A stretch of 64,000 bases of DNA from Paenibacillus barcinonensis (GTDB lineage: Bacteria > Bacillota > Bacilli > Paenibacillales > Paenibacillaceae), in assembly GCF_003217495.1 (NCBI RefSeq), contig NZ_QJSW01000001.1, forward strand, positions 62,001-126,000, in the 5' to 3' direction. Positions 17,490 through 26,409 of the stretch are shown here, one piece after another. Positions within the stretch are counted from its first letter, which is position 1. Every line of letters begins with the position of its first letter. Below the pieces are notes generated by a model. The model was not told the DNA's origin. It searched no databases and saw only the letters and a program-made list of their open reading frames with translations. The position numbers and the translations under genes are program-made.

Positions 17490-18707
17490 TTATAAGTGAA
17501 GTTCAAATGAGGCATGAAGAGCCCTCAGGGCCTGAACCATATCTTCTTTTTTGACAAGCACCCAGATCGTTGTATTGGAATCTGCTGATTGCAGAATCTG
17601 AATATCTGCAAGGGTCAAGGACTCCACAATACGTGCCATAATGCCGGGTACACCATTAATTCCCCCGCCAATCACCGAAACTTTGGCACAGCCAGACAAG
17701 CTCTGCGGCTTGAGACCAATCTCCTGCAAGACACGTATTGCCTTCTCGGAATCACTATCAAATACCGTATACACTACTCCCGAAGGGGTAACATTAATAA
17801 AATCGACGCTGATAGAGTTCTCAGCCATCGTTTTGAACACTTTCAATTGCAAGCGATCCGCTCCACCAGGAACGTCCACCGTAATTTGAGTGACATTGCT
17901 GACATAAGCAATACCTGTCACATAACGATCAATAATACCTGTCTGTACATCCTTGAATCCTTCCGGATGCGTTACAAGTGTTCCCTCTGTATCTGCAAAG
18001 GTTGATCTTACCCGAACCGGAATTTGAGACTGCATGGCGATCTCAACTGCACGTGGATGAATGACCTTCGCTCCATGGTGAGCCATGTTGCAAATTTCCG
18101 CATAGCTGACTACCGTTAATGGACGAGCATCCTCAACAATCCGGGGGTCAGCCGTCAAAATACCATTAACATCGGTATAGATATCCACCATTTCGGCACG
18201 TAGTGCAGCACCCAAAGCTGTTGCGGATGTATCACTGCCTCCGCGGCCCAGCGTAGTGAAATCCCCCTTCTCCGTCTGTCCCTGGAATCCGGTCACAATA
18301 ACCACTCGCCCCTGCTGCAACTGTTCCAGCACACGAACAGGACGGACATCCAATATCCGGGCATTCCCGAAATTGTCGTCCGTCACAAAGCCCGCTTGTG
18401 CACCGGTCAGCACTGAGGTTGGAATGCCTTCATGTTCGAGCAGGCTGCTGAGCGTGGTTGCTGAGATGATTTCACCACAGCACAGCAGTAAATCCTTTTC
18501 GCGTGCAGATAGTGCATTCCCATTCTGTGCTGCCCAGTCCAGCAATGTATCTGTTGCATAAGGCTCGCCACGGCGCCCCATAGCTGATACCACAATAACC
18601 AGATTAAACCCTGCTTCAAGCTCACGTTTAACATGCCGGAGCACATGCTCTCTCGCCTGAACGGTAGAGAGAGACGTGCCTCCGAATTTTTGTACCATAA
18701 TGCGCAT
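17490..18707 (-). CDS. dapG: DapG, aspartate kinase I
   Basis: Phosphorylates aspartate in the first step of the aspartate-family pathway. The 405-aa protein has the KFGGTS kinase motif at 7-12, the amino-acid kinase fold to about 240, and C-terminal ACT domains for allosteric control; DapG in B. subtilis is the diaminopimelate-sensitive isozyme. The ATG at 18707 is 7 nt after GGAGG; 39 nt of open frame upstream lack a binding site. It is followed by dapA. The usual upstream neighbour asd is missing, and 232 bp separate dapG from spoVFB. Confidence 0.95.
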   Translation of the reverse strand: MRIMVQKFGGTSLSTVQAREHVLRHVKRELEAGFNLVIVVSAMGRRGEPYATDTLLDWAAQNGNALSAREKDLLLCCGEIISATTLSSLLEHEGIPTSVLTGAQAGFVTDDNFGNARILDVRPVRVLEQLQQGRVVIVTGFQGQTEKGDFTTLGRGGSDTSATALGAALRAEMVDIYTDVNGILTADPRIVEDARPLTVVSYAEICNMAHHGAKVIHPRAVEIAMQSQIPVRVRSTFADTEGTLVTHPEGFKDVQTGIIDRYVTGIAYVSNVTQITVDVPGGADRLQLKVFKTMAENSISVDFINVTPSGVVYTVFDSDSEKAIRVLQEIGLKPQSLSGCAKVSVIGGGINGVPGIMARIVESLTLADIQILQSADSNTTIWVLVKKEDMVQALRALHASFELHL

Positions 18708-18939
18708 CTTTATTCCTCCATTTGTGTACGCAAGAAGACTGGACACGAGTCAGATCAACAAATGGATCACCCTAAGGAGCGTTCCAATGCGATAATGCAG
18801 GGAATGCCCTAACAAACAGGAACGTGGTCAGAGGTAGCTGTTCACGCCAGCTATCGTGCACCATGATTTTCTTTGTCTCTCGAACCCTTCTTCAATTCTT
18901 CGAGCGCATAACCGTTATTGCCCTGACTACAGATCACCT

Positions 18940-19536
18940 CTATGCCTGTGAAGCACGCTCCACAATCATAGGCTGCAGCTGCTTGCCTTCGAGTGCACTC
19001 CAGCAAGCTTCTGGGATCAGCTCCATTTTGGCAACTAACGAATTTGGTTTTTTCACTGGATCATCTTGGCCAAACGGCACAAAATACAAATATTTCGCCA
19101 CTAACAGTTTTGCAATATTTGCCGCATTCAAGCCGAGCCCGTCGTTTGTCGATATAGCCAGCACAAGCGGACGCTGATTACGCATCTGCGCTTTGGCAGC
19201 CATAAGTACCGGACTATCAGTCATTGCATTAGCCAACTTGCTCGTTGTATTCCCCGTGCATGGAGCAATGACCAGCACATCAAGCAGCTTAGAGGGCCCT
19301 AAAGGCTCCGCCTCAACAATTGTTGAAATGATATCATTACCCGTTATATCTTTCAACTGTTTTTGCCAATTCTGCGCTGTTCCAAAGCGTGTATCCGTCG
19401 TCAGCACCGAGTTCGAAATAATCGGAATGACATTGGCTCCTTCAGCAACAAAGCGGCTAATGACCGGCATAACCTCTTCAAACGTACAATGAGACCCCGT
19501 AATTGCGTAACCTACCGTTTTACCCTGCCAGTTCAT
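18940..19536 (-). CDS. spoVFB: SpoVFB (DpaB), dipicolinate synthase subunit B
   Basis: Flavoprotein-fold subunit (198 aa) that with SpoVFA oxidises dihydrodipicolinate to dipicolinic acid in the mother cell late in sporulation. Recognisable by GKTVGYAITGSHCTFEEVMP and the phosphopantothenoylcysteine-decarboxylase-like APCTGNTTSKLANAMTDSPV. Its ATG overlaps the spoVFA stop (19533-19536), which indicates coupled translation of the two subunits. Confidence 0.96.
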   Translation of the reverse strand: MNWQGKTVGYAITGSHCTFEEVMPVISRFVAEGANVIPIISNSVLTTDTRFGTAQNWQKQLKDITGNDIISTIVEAEPLGPSKLLDVLVIAPCTGNTTSKLANAMTDSPVLMAAKAQMRNQRPLVLAISTNDGLGLNAANIAKLLVAKYLYFVPFGQDDPVKKPNSLVAKMELIPEACWSALEGKQLQPMIVERASQA

Positions 19537-20432
19537 GATTTAACCTCCCGTGCATTCTGTTCTTCCAAAAGCAAACGGATTAATGCGTCGGCAATAATGC
19601 CGCCAGCCGTTTTGGGAGCAACAATACCGGGGAGGCCTGGTGCGAGCAGTGCCTTGATGCCACGCTTGTCGGCATACCTGAAATCACAACCGCCGGGAGC
19701 GGATGCGAGGTCAATAATGACTGCTTTTTGAGGCATTCTGGACAGGATCTGTGCTGTGATTATCATAGTCGGTATCGTATTAAAAAGCAAGTCAACTTCC
19801 CCGGTTTGAGCGGCCAAATCCGTTGTCATAAAAGGCTTCCAGCCCATGATGGTTGCCCGAACTGCATCTTCATTCCGCCTGATTCCCACCCGCACATTGG
19901 CTCCCAGCCCCTGCAGTGTTTTCGCCAGCGTAAACCCCGTTCGACCAATGCCCAGCACGATGCATTCAGAGCCGTGAATGGTAATATCGGTTTCCTTAAT
20001 TGCAATGGCGATGGCTCCCTCCGCTGTCGGAATGGAATTACAAAGTGCGATGTCATCACGATCTAGCACTTCGACCAGGCGCAGGCCGTTTTCCTGGCAA
20101 AGCTCACGCAAAAACGGCTTTGCCATACCTGTAAACACGGTGCAGTGCTCCGGCAAAGCAGCCATATGTTCTTTTTTCAAAACAATTGCAGCATTGCTAA
20201 ACGAAGAGCTTACTTTCCCTTGATCATCACAGCCTACCACAGGCAGCACCAGCACATCTGCGGAAGCAAACACATCATCCTCAAGTTCACAGTGCTCAAT
20301 GCCCGGAATAACCTGCTCCAGTTGGTCAAAGCCTACCACACTTACCGTTGCATCCAGTTCGGCGCACTTTCGAATGACTTCAAGCTGCCTTGCATCTCCG
20401 CCCAGAACGACAATCCGGACTCCGGTCAGCAT
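19533..20432 (-). CDS. spoVFA: SpoVFA (DpaA), dipicolinate synthase subunit A
   Basis: NAD(P)-binding subunit of dipicolinate synthase (299 aa). An N-terminal domain (MLTGVRIVVLGGDARQLEV) is followed by a Rossmann domain with VLGIGRTGFTLAKTL near 155. The ATG at 20432 has AAGGAG 10 nt upstream; the open frame extends 42 codons further but this part runs through the promoter and terminator region and is not coding. A good SigK promoter stands 35-60 nt upstream, matching the known mother-cell timing of this operon. Confidence 0.96.
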   Translation of the reverse strand: MLTGVRIVVLGGDARQLEVIRKCAELDATVSVVGFDQLEQVIPGIEHCELEDDVFASADVLVLPVVGCDDQGKVSSSFSNAAIVLKKEHMAALPEHCTVFTGMAKPFLRELCQENGLRLVEVLDRDDIALCNSIPTAEGAIAIAIKETDITIHGSECIVLGIGRTGFTLAKTLQGLGANVRVGIRRNEDAVRATIMGWKPFMTTDLAAQTGEVDLLFNTIPTMIITAQILSRMPQKAVIIDLASAPGGCDFRYADKRGIKALLAPGLPGIVAPKTAGGIIADALIRLLLEEQNAREVKS

Positions 20433-20465
20433 CGGGACGTCACTCCTTTCACCACATGTATGCCT

Positions 20466-20493
20466 TATCGTATGCAGCGGCCCACAGGGGGGT
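20466..20493 (-). promoter_or_regulatory. SigK (late mother cell) promoter for spoVFAB
   Basis: On the minus strand AC (20492-20493) is separated by 17 nt from CATACGATA (20466-20474), an exact match to the SigK consensus AC-N16/17-CATANNNTA. The spoVF operon is a known SigK target in B. subtilis. Confidence 0.72.
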
Positions 20494-20528
20494 GAAAACA
20501 ATAAATGCAGCAGTTGATGCCAGAACAT

Positions 20529-20556
20529 AAAAAAGCCGCCCCACAAAGGGACGACC
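20529..20556 (-). terminator. Terminator after dut
   Basis: Eight-bp GC-rich stem with two G-U pairs (20535-20542 with 20548-20555), followed on the minus strand by TTTTTT. It isolates spoVFAB from the vegetative genes upstream. Confidence 0.85.
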
Positions 20557-20630
20557 AAAAATACATAATACTGCTTCTATGAAGCATTTCACTTCTAATC
20601 CTATTTCTTAGCAATGAAAAAAAATGATGA

Positions 20631-21074
20631 TTACTTGCCTGTATGACCGAAGCCGCCTTCTCCTCGTACCGTCTCCGAAAGTTCAGCAACCTCCGTCAGC
20701 TCGATCGCCGGCACCGTCTGGAATACAATCTGGGCAATACGTTCCCCGCGTACAATTGTAAACGGCTCCTGCCCCAGATTAATAAGCAGCACCTTCACCT
20801 CGCCACGATAATCCGCATCAATCGTTCCGGGAGTATTCAGACAAGTAATCCCGTGTTTGAAGGCCAAGCCACTGCGTGGACGAATCTGAGCCTCCAGTCC
20901 AGCTGGCATCGCCATCGCAAGTCCGGTCGGGATCAGCGTGCGCTGCCCGGGCTTCAGGACAACCTCTTCCTCCAATGCAGCCACAACATCAAAGCCGGCA
21001 GCCAGCTCAGACATTTTTTGCGGCAGCTTAATATCCTCGTTACCCGGTAACTTCTTTATTTGAACGTAATGCAA
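20631..21074 (-). CDS. dut: Dut, deoxyuridine 5'-triphosphate nucleotidohydrolase
   Basis: Trimeric dUTPase (147 aa) that hydrolyses dUTP to dUMP, keeping uracil out of DNA. All five family motifs can be placed: [34 protein letters not shown] and the C-terminal arm [11 protein letters not shown] chose the TTG at 21074 because AAGGGATGA precedes it at about 9 nt and it gives [11 protein letters not shown]; an ATG at 21083 is also possible but sits almost on the binding site. Its 5' end overlaps the mlpA stop by 35 nt. B. subtilis has ymxH in this slot instead. Confidence 0.94.
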   Translation of the reverse strand: MHYVQIKKLPGNEDIKLPQKMSELAAGFDVVAALEEEVVLKPGQRTLIPTGLAMAMPAGLEAQIRPRSGLAFKHGITCLNTPGTIDADYRGEVKVLLINLGQEPFTIVRGERIAQIVFQTVPAIELTEVAELSETVRGEGGFGHTGK

Positions 21075-22320
21075 CCAAATCATCCCTTCTCAGTCCAGCA
21101 ATCGTCTTGTCTGAAGCGCCTACCATAGCAAGTGCAAACGGCTCTGCAAACATCAGATCAAGTACAGCATCAATATCCTCCATCTTCACTTGCTCAATTT
21201 TGACGATCATCTCATCCAGCGTCAAATGTCTGCCAAGCATCAATTCATTTTTCCCAAGCCGGTTCATTCGACTACCTGTGCTTTCCAGACTCAGAATCAG
21301 ACTGCCCTTCAGCTGTTCCTTGCCTTTACGGAGTTCATCCTCGGATAAACCATTGACAGCCAGGTCACGCAGCACCTCTTTGGTCAAGTCCAGCACTTCC
21401 TTCGTCTGCTTTGGAGCTGTGCCCGCATAGATGGTGAACAGTCCACTGTCCGCATGAGAGCTGTGATACGAATAAACAGAATAGGCGAGTCCGCGCTTCT
21501 CACGAATCTCCTGAAACAGTCTGGAGCTCATGCCTCCGCCAATAGCGTTATTTAAGACCACCATGGCATATTGTAACGGATCACCGATTTTGCACCCAGG
21601 GAACGAGATACAAATGTGGTTCTGCTCCGTTTTCTTTTTGTGGAAAAGCTGTCCGCTTTGGAAAGCTGGTGCCTTTACTTCCTCGGACACCCCTCTAACG
21701 TCAAATGCGCCAAAATGCTTCTCCATCAGATCAATCACACTGTCATCAATGTTGCCCGCAATGCTGATCACCGTGTTTTCGATTGTGTAATGCTCCTTCA
21801 TATAAGAACGCAAATGACTGGAATCCATCGCCTTGAGACGTTCTTCTGTACCCAGAATCGGATATGCGAGGGGATGCTCTCCGTATGCGGCAAGGGCCAT
21901 TAGATCGTGAACCATATCATCAGGTGTGTCCTCATACATCGAAATCTCTTCCAGAATGACATTTTTCTCTTTGGCCAGTTCACCCTCATCCATGTTGGAA
22001 CGGAAGAACATATCAGATAACACATCAACTGCAATTGGCAGATGCTCATCAAGGACCTTAGCATAATAGCAGGTATACTCCTTGGACGTAAATGCATTCA
22101 CATTACCGCCAATGGCATCAAATTGCTCCGCAATCGCCTTGGCATCGAAACGCTCTGTTCCCTTAAACAGCATATGTTCAATAAAATGGGATACCCCGTT
22201 ATTTTCGGTACGCTCATTACGCGAACCTGTTTTGACCCATATTCCGAAAGACACGGAACGACAAGTCGGAATTTGCTCCATTACAACTCTGAGGCCATTG
22301 CCCAGCTGAATTTTTTTCAC
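21040..22320 (-). CDS. mlpA: MlpA (YmxG), M16 family zinc peptidase
   Basis: Processing-peptidase-like M16B protein of 426 aa with an intact zinc motif HFIEH (H45, E48, H49) in [17 protein letters not shown]. In B. subtilis MlpA influences extracellular protease levels; its direct substrate is not known to me. The GTG at 22320 is 7 nt after AGGAGG. It lies between ylxY and dut, as in other Bacillales. Confidence 0.94.
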   Translation of the reverse strand: MKKIQLGNGLRVVMEQIPTCRSVSFGIWVKTGSRNERTENNGVSHFIEHMLFKGTERFDAKAIAEQFDAIGGNVNAFTSKEYTCYYAKVLDEHLPIAVDVLSDMFFRSNMDEGELAKEKNVILEEISMYEDTPDDMVHDLMALAAYGEHPLAYPILGTEERLKAMDSSHLRSYMKEHYTIENTVISIAGNIDDSVIDLMEKHFGAFDVRGVSEEVKAPAFQSGQLFHKKKTEQNHICISFPGCKIGDPLQYAMVVLNNAIGGGMSSRLFQEIREKRGLAYSVYSYHSSHADSGLFTIYAGTAPKQTKEVLDLTKEVLRDLAVNGLSEDELRKGKEQLKGSLILSLESTGSRMNRLGKNELMLGRHLTLDEMIVKIEQVKMEDIDAVLDLMFAEPFALAMVGASDKTIAGLRRDDLVALRSNKEVTG

Positions 22321-22421
22321 GGTTGGCCCTCCTACATCTCTATAATTGCCATGATCTCAATCCTTGCAGATTGCCATCGACATTAGGTCCTAACTTTTTG
22401 ATATTAACAAAAAAACAGCAT

Positions 22422-23417
22422 TCACTCAACCGCATTGCCTTTCACCCGTTCCGAAGACAACGTTTCACTTACGGTTCCAAGCACCAGTCCCTTGGCACGA
22501 ATAGAATCAATCATGCCCTTCATCGCACCTGCCGAGGAAGCTGTAGGATGCATCAAGATTAATGAACCGGCTTCGGTTTTTCTCGTTATTTTGGCTATGA
22601 TGGAATCTGGGCTTGGTTTCCGCCAATCCACGGTATCTACCGTCCAGAGCACCGTTTTCAGGCCCATTGAAGCCGCGATATCTACTGTCTTTTGATTAAA
22701 ATCACCCGAAGGAGGTGCGAACCAGCGATTCTCTACACCAAGCGTCTGGTGCAGCAGCTCCTGCGTTTTACTGATCTCCAGTTTTGCCCGCTCCGCACTT
22801 AATCGGCTCATATTCGGATGGGAATACGCGTGGTTGGATATCTCATGTCCGCGTTTTTGGATCTCCTTGGCAAGTTCCGCATTTTTGCTCAGCCAGCTGC
22901 CATCCAGAAAAAAAGTAGCCTTCACCTTTTCGGCATCCAGCGTGTCCAGCATCGGAACGAGGAATTCATTCCCCCATGCCACATTGATCATAAAAGAAAC
23001 CATCGGTTTATTGGCATTGCCTCGATAGATCGGATGCGCACCCAGGTCTTTCAATTGGATATCTGGCTCAATCTGGCGATAGACGTATGGAATTTTGGTA
23101 TTCCATGTGCCACTCAGCGCCTTCCGATAGGTCGCTTCCACGTCAATCTCCAGACCGTTGTAACCCGGAATCGCTTTCCATACACGATCAACTCTGGCAT
23201 TCACCGGTGCAATCCGGGTCTCGGCCGCTTTATCCTTAATCGCAGCTAATAATGATTCTTCCCCCGTCGCTTCTTTAAACATATCAAACGCATTCTGTGT
23301 GCCTGGTCCATCGCGGATCTCCGTAATGTATGTACGTACACTGCCGACTTGTCCGATTAGCATGACCGATGCCACACCCGCGAGAACAACCGCCAGTTTT
23401 TTGGATTGGTTTCTCAC
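22422..23417 (-). CDS. ylxY: YlxY, sporulation polysaccharide deacetylase-like protein
   Basis: Exported NodB-homology protein (331 aa) with an uncleaved or cleaved N-terminal hydrophobic segment (about 7-26). The NodB domain (about 138-320) keeps motif 2 (NHAYSHP, His196 and His200), motif 3 (FAPPSGDFN), motif 4 (DTVDWRKP) and motif 5 (LILMHPT). Motif 1, normally TFDDG with the catalytic and metal-binding Asp residues, reads MINVAWGN at 143-150, so metal-dependent deacetylation may be lost or altered. The GTG start follows GGGAGG. The position after pnp and before mlpA is conserved. A possible SigE promoter lies upstream. Confidence 0.9.
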   Translation of the reverse strand: MRNQSKKLAVVLAGVASVMLIGQVGSVRTYITEIRDGPGTQNAFDMFKEATGEESLLAAIKDKAAETRIAPVNARVDRVWKAIPGYNGLEIDVEATYRKALSGTWNTKIPYVYRQIEPDIQLKDLGAHPIYRGNANKPMVSFMINVAWGNEFLVPMLDTLDAEKVKATFFLDGSWLSKNAELAKEIQKRGHEISNHAYSHPNMSRLSAERAKLEISKTQELLHQTLGVENRWFAPPSGDFNQKTVDIAASMGLKTVLWTVDTVDWRKPSPDSIIAKITRKTEAGSLILMHPTASSAGAMKGMIDSIRAKGLVLGTVSETLSSERVKGNAVE

Positions 23418-23446
23418 AGCTCCATCCTCCCGCCGTCTTTGTCCCC

Positions 23447-23475
23447 ATCATATGAGGACAAGGGCAGGATTATGA
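23447..23475 (-). promoter_or_regulatory. Possible SigE (early mother cell) promoter for ylxY
   Basis: On the minus strand TCATAAT (23469-23475), 14 nt, CATATGAT (23447-23454). This fits the SigE pattern KMATATT-N14-CATACANT with a few mismatches. It lies 30-60 nt before ylxY. Confidence 0.4.
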
Positions 23476-23521
23476 TTAAATCCCGCAATCCACCTGCTGC
23501 ATTCGCTGCAATTTAAACGTT

Positions 23522-23555
23522 AAAAAAAGAGCCAGAAATTCGCATTCTGTCTCTT
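23522..23555 (-). terminator. Terminator after pnp
   Basis: Ten-bp stem with one mismatch (23528-23537 with 23545-23554), then seven T on the minus strand. It lies about 35 nt past the pnp stop. Confidence 0.82.
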
Positions 23556-23590
23556 CATTCAATCGTTCAGTTTATTCCGCCATCCGCTGC

Positions 23591-25693
23591 TTAGGATTGC
23601 GCAGGAGCTTCCGCCGTTAATACCGCTTTACGGGACAGGTTGATTCGGCCCTGCGGGTCGATCTCGGTTACTTTTACCGTAATCGAATCACCGATTGCCA
23701 CCACATCTTCCACTTTTGCTACACGCTCTGTAGACAGTTGTGAGATGTGAACCAAACCTTCTTTGTTAGGCAGCACTTCAACGAATGCACCGAATTTTTC
23801 AACGCGTTTTACTTTGCCGACATAGATCTCGCCAACCAGCACTTCGCGTACAATGCCTTCGATGATCGCTTTGGCCTTATCATTCATCTCCTGATTGGAA
23901 GAAGCGATAAAGACACGGCCATCCTGCTCAATATCAATTTTAACACCGGTTTCCTCGATGATTTTATTGATAATTTTACCGCCAGCACCGATAACATCAC
24001 GGATTTTGTCCGGATTGATGTGCATTGTTGTAATTTTAGGCGCATACTGCGACAACTGCTCACGCGGCGTTTTCATCACTTCGGTCATTTTACCCAAAAT
24101 GTGCATACGTCCTTCTTTCGCCTGTGCCAGCGCTTCGGACAAAATTTGACGGTCAATACCATCAATTTTGATGTCCATTTGAATCGCGGTTACTCCATCA
24201 GGTGTTCCCGCTACTTTGAAGTCCATGTCACCCAGGTGATCTTCCATACCTTGAATATCACTCAGAATAGATACATGCTCTCCGTCTTTGATCAGACCCA
24301 TTGCTACCCCAGCTACCGGAGCTTTAATCGGTACGCCCGCGTCCATCATTGCAAGTGTGCTTGCACAGATACTTGCTTGGGACGTAGAACCGTTCGATTC
24401 CAGCACTTCTGATACCAAACGAATGGTGTAAGGGAAATCCGTTTCTGAAGGAATGACTTTGGACAGCGCACGTTCACCCAACGCACCATGTCCAATCTCA
24501 CGACGTCCTGGCGCACGAAGCGGACGAGCTTCACCTACGCTAAACGGCGGGAAATTGTAGTGATGCATGAATCGTTTGGTTTCTTCCAGACTGATGCCGT
24601 CCAGAATTTGAACATCTCCAAGCGCACCAAGTGTACAGATGCTAAGTGCCTGAGTTTGTCCACGTGTGAACAAGCCTGAACCGTGTGTACGCGGCAGCAA
24701 GGAAGTGTCACATTCAATCGGACGAATCTCGGCAAGGCCACGTCCATCGGGACGTACTTTATCGTGTGTGATCAGACGGCGCACTTCTTCTTTGACGATA
24801 TCGTGCAGCACTTCTTTCACATCTTTCAGCAATTCAGGTGTTTCAAGGTATTTCTCTTCAAAATGAGCAACCGTTTCGTCATTCACAGCATCAATTGCAT
24901 CCTGACGAGCGTGTTTCTCCGCAATTTTAACAGCTTCCACAAGGCGTGCACTTGCATACTCACGCACACTGCTGTTCACTTCTGCGTTTACAGCATGGAG
25001 CTTCACTTCCATTTTTTCTTTTCCTGCAACCTGTACCAGCTGTTCAATCACCGTTACAATGTTTTTGATCTCGTCATGCCCGAACATAATTGCCTCAAGC
25101 ATCACTTCTTCAGGCACTTCGTTCGCTTCAGCCTCAACCATCATAATCGCGTCTTTTGTTCCGGCTACAACCAGTTCAATATCGCTCACTTCAAGCTGAG
25201 CAATGGTAGGATTGATGATAAATTCACCATCAATACGACCAACCTTCACACCGCCAATCGGCCCGCTGAACGGAACATCCGAGATGCTCAGTGCTGCCGA
25301 AGTACCGATCATCGCAGCGATTTGTGGTTCGCAGTCCTGGTCCACACTCATCACGATGTTCAATACTTGTACATCATTACGGAAACCTTCCGGGAACAAT
25401 GGGCGAATCGGACGGTCTGTCAGACGACTTGCCAAAATCGCTTTCTCGGATGGTCTGCCCTCACGCTTAATAAATCCACCAGGGATTTTACCTACAGCAT
25501 ACAATCTTTCTTCATAGTTCACCGTTAATGGGAAAAAGTCCAAATCTTTCGGCTCACTGGATGCTGTCACGGTACATAATACGACGGTATCTCCGTAAGT
25601 CACCTTAACGGCAGCATTCGCCTGCTTGGCCAAACGCCCAGTTTCAAGCGTAAGCTTTCTTCCACCAAGCTGCATTTCAACACGCTGTTCCAT
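23591..25693 (-). CDS. pnp: PNPase, polyribonucleotide nucleotidyltransferase
   Basis: Phosphorolytic 3'-5' exoribonuclease of 700 aa. Two RNase PH domains (about 10-140 and 310-490) flank an alpha-helical domain. They are followed by a KH domain (about 553-615, [12 protein letters not shown]) and an S1 domain (about 620-688, [20 protein letters not shown]). Start ATG has GGAGGG upstream. Unlike E. coli, rpsO and pnp are separated here by two stacked terminator-like hairpins, so pnp probably has its own promoter in 25694-25804, which I could not define. Confidence 0.98.
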   Translation of the reverse strand: MEQRVEMQLGGRKLTLETGRLAKQANAAVKVTYGDTVVLCTVTASSEPKDLDFFPLTVNYEERLYAVGKIPGGFIKREGRPSEKAILASRLTDRPIRPLFPEGFRNDVQVLNIVMSVDQDCEPQIAAMIGTSAALSISDVPFSGPIGGVKVGRIDGEFIINPTIAQLEVSDIELVVAGTKDAIMMVEAEANEVPEEVMLEAIMFGHDEIKNIVTVIEQLVQVAGKEKMEVKLHAVNAEVNSSVREYASARLVEAVKIAEKHARQDAIDAVNDETVAHFEEKYLETPELLKDVKEVLHDIVKEEVRRLITHDKVRPDGRGLAEIRPIECDTSLLPRTHGSGLFTRGQTQALSICTLGALGDVQILDGISLEETKRFMHHYNFPPFSVGEARPLRAPGRREIGHGALGERALSKVIPSETDFPYTIRLVSEVLESNGSTSQASICASTLAMMDAGVPIKAPVAGVAMGLIKDGEHVSILSDIQGMEDHLGDMDFKVAGTPDGVTAIQMDIKIDGIDRQILSEALAQAKEGRMHILGKMTEVMKTPREQLSQYAPKITTMHINPDKIRDVIGAGGKIINKIIEETGVKIDIEQDGRVFIASSNQEMNDKAKAIIEGIVREVLVGEIYVGKVKRVEKFGAFVEVLPNKEGLVHISQLSTERVAKVEDVVAIGDSITVKVTEIDPQGRINLSRKAVLTAEAPAQS

Positions 25694-25804
25694 GAAATCC
25701 CTCCTTTAATTCGTTCCTATCACAATGGATTCTGCATATTCATAGTATTTCCTGCTTGTTCGGCATTCATTAACAATGGTTGCCTTGAAGACAGGCATAC
25801 TTGC

Positions 25805-25829
25805 AAAACAAAAGCTCCTTGCGGAGCCC
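25805..25829 (-). terminator. Second hairpin terminator upstream of pnp
   Basis: GGAGC/GCTCC stem (25814-25818 with 25823-25827) closed by a GCAA tetraloop, followed on the minus strand by TTTTGTTTTGC. Confidence 0.7.
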
Positions 25830-25861
25830 TCAGCTACAAATATATGGCAACATGTTCATCT

Positions 25862-25931
25862 ACAAAACAACCCGGCTGTGAGGTCCGCTTGTCCTTTTAG
25901 ACAAAAGAAGAGGCGGATAACAGCCAGGTTG
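25862..25931 (-). terminator. Large branched terminator after rpsO
   Basis: Outer 12-bp stem (25868-25879 with 25920-25931, one G-U pair), inner stems TCCGC (25884-25888 with 25913-25917) and TTGTC (25889-25893 with 25900-25904), followed on the minus strand by TTTTGT. It lies 22 nt after the rpsO stop and could also serve as a processing site for pnp autoregulation. Confidence 0.75.
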
Positions 25932-25953
25932 AGTTTGAAAACATGTACGATAA

Positions 25954-26223
25954 TTAACGACGCAATCCGAGTTTTTCGATCAGTGCGCTGTAACGTTTAA
26001 CATCTTTGTTTTTCACGTAAGCCAAAAGCTTACGACGTTGACCTACCATTTTCAAAAGTCCACGACGTGAGTGGTGGTCTTTCTTATGCGTACGCAAGTG
26101 GTCTGTCAAACTTCTGATGTTTTCCGTAAGGATAGCAACTTGCACCTCAGGTGATCCAGTATCGGACTCATGAGTTTTGTGCTCGTCGATCAGTTGTTGT
26201 TTACGTTCTTGAGTCAATGCCAT
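25954..26223 (-). CDS. rpsO: Ribosomal protein S15
   Basis: Primary 16S rRNA-binding protein of the 30S platform. The 89-aa length and the core [17 protein letters not shown] and [17 protein letters not shown] are diagnostic. The ATG at 26223 is 7 nt after AAGGAGGTGA; the open frame runs 14 codons further up but lacks a signal. It has its own extended -10 promoter and a 100-nt leader. Confidence 0.98.
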   Translation of the reverse strand: MALTQERKQQLIDEHKTHESDTGSPEVQVAILTENIRSLTDHLRTHKKDHHSRRGLLKMVGQRRKLLAYVKNKDVKRYSALIEKLGLRR

Positions 26224-26325
26224 CCTATTCACCTCCTTCATTATAATCGCCATTAGCCTCGTCACCGCCGGTGAGAGCCTGCAACCAAGCTAAGGTTAAT
26301 GTCGTCTTAACCGACAACGTAGTAC

Positions 26326-26354
26326 ATTATATCATAGTTGCCCGGACAAAGTAA
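26326..26354 (-). promoter_or_regulatory. Extended -10 SigA promoter for rpsO
   Basis: On the minus strand TGATATAAT (-10 TATAAT at 26326-26331 with the TGN extension) and a weaker TTACTT (26349-26354) at 17-nt spacing. The leader that follows contains a GGTTAA/TTAACC hairpin. Confidence 0.68.
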
Positions 26355-26389
26355 ATGTAAACATCAATTTAAATGAAAAATGTAAACAT
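26353..26389. repeat. Pair of 12-bp direct repeats upstream of the rpsO promoter
   Basis: AAATGTAAACAT occurs at 26353-26364 and again at 26378-26389, a 25-bp period. Each contains the near-palindrome ATGT-AA-ACAT. The first copy touches the -35 region of the rpsO promoter and both lie just after the ribF stop. Confidence 0.55.
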
Positions 26390-26409
26390 TCATACGTTAA
26401 TTCTATATT

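Noticed and set aside
18190..18746. Longer N-terminal versions of dapG, dapA, polC, cheA, tsf, spoVFA and others
   Set aside because: The extensions overlap upstream genes, terminators or promoters, are not preceded by binding sites, and add residues absent from family N-termini; starts were set at codons with good ribosome binding sites.
18708..18939. Lysine riboswitch or asd remnant upstream of dapG
   Set aside because: The interval is too short for asd, shows no Asd motif in any frame, and lacks the conserved L-box core sequences I would expect.
24683..25528. Plus-strand open frame of 281 codons opposite pnp
   Set aside because: Antisense shadow of a conserved gene with a composition rich in His, Phe and Cys and no start signal.
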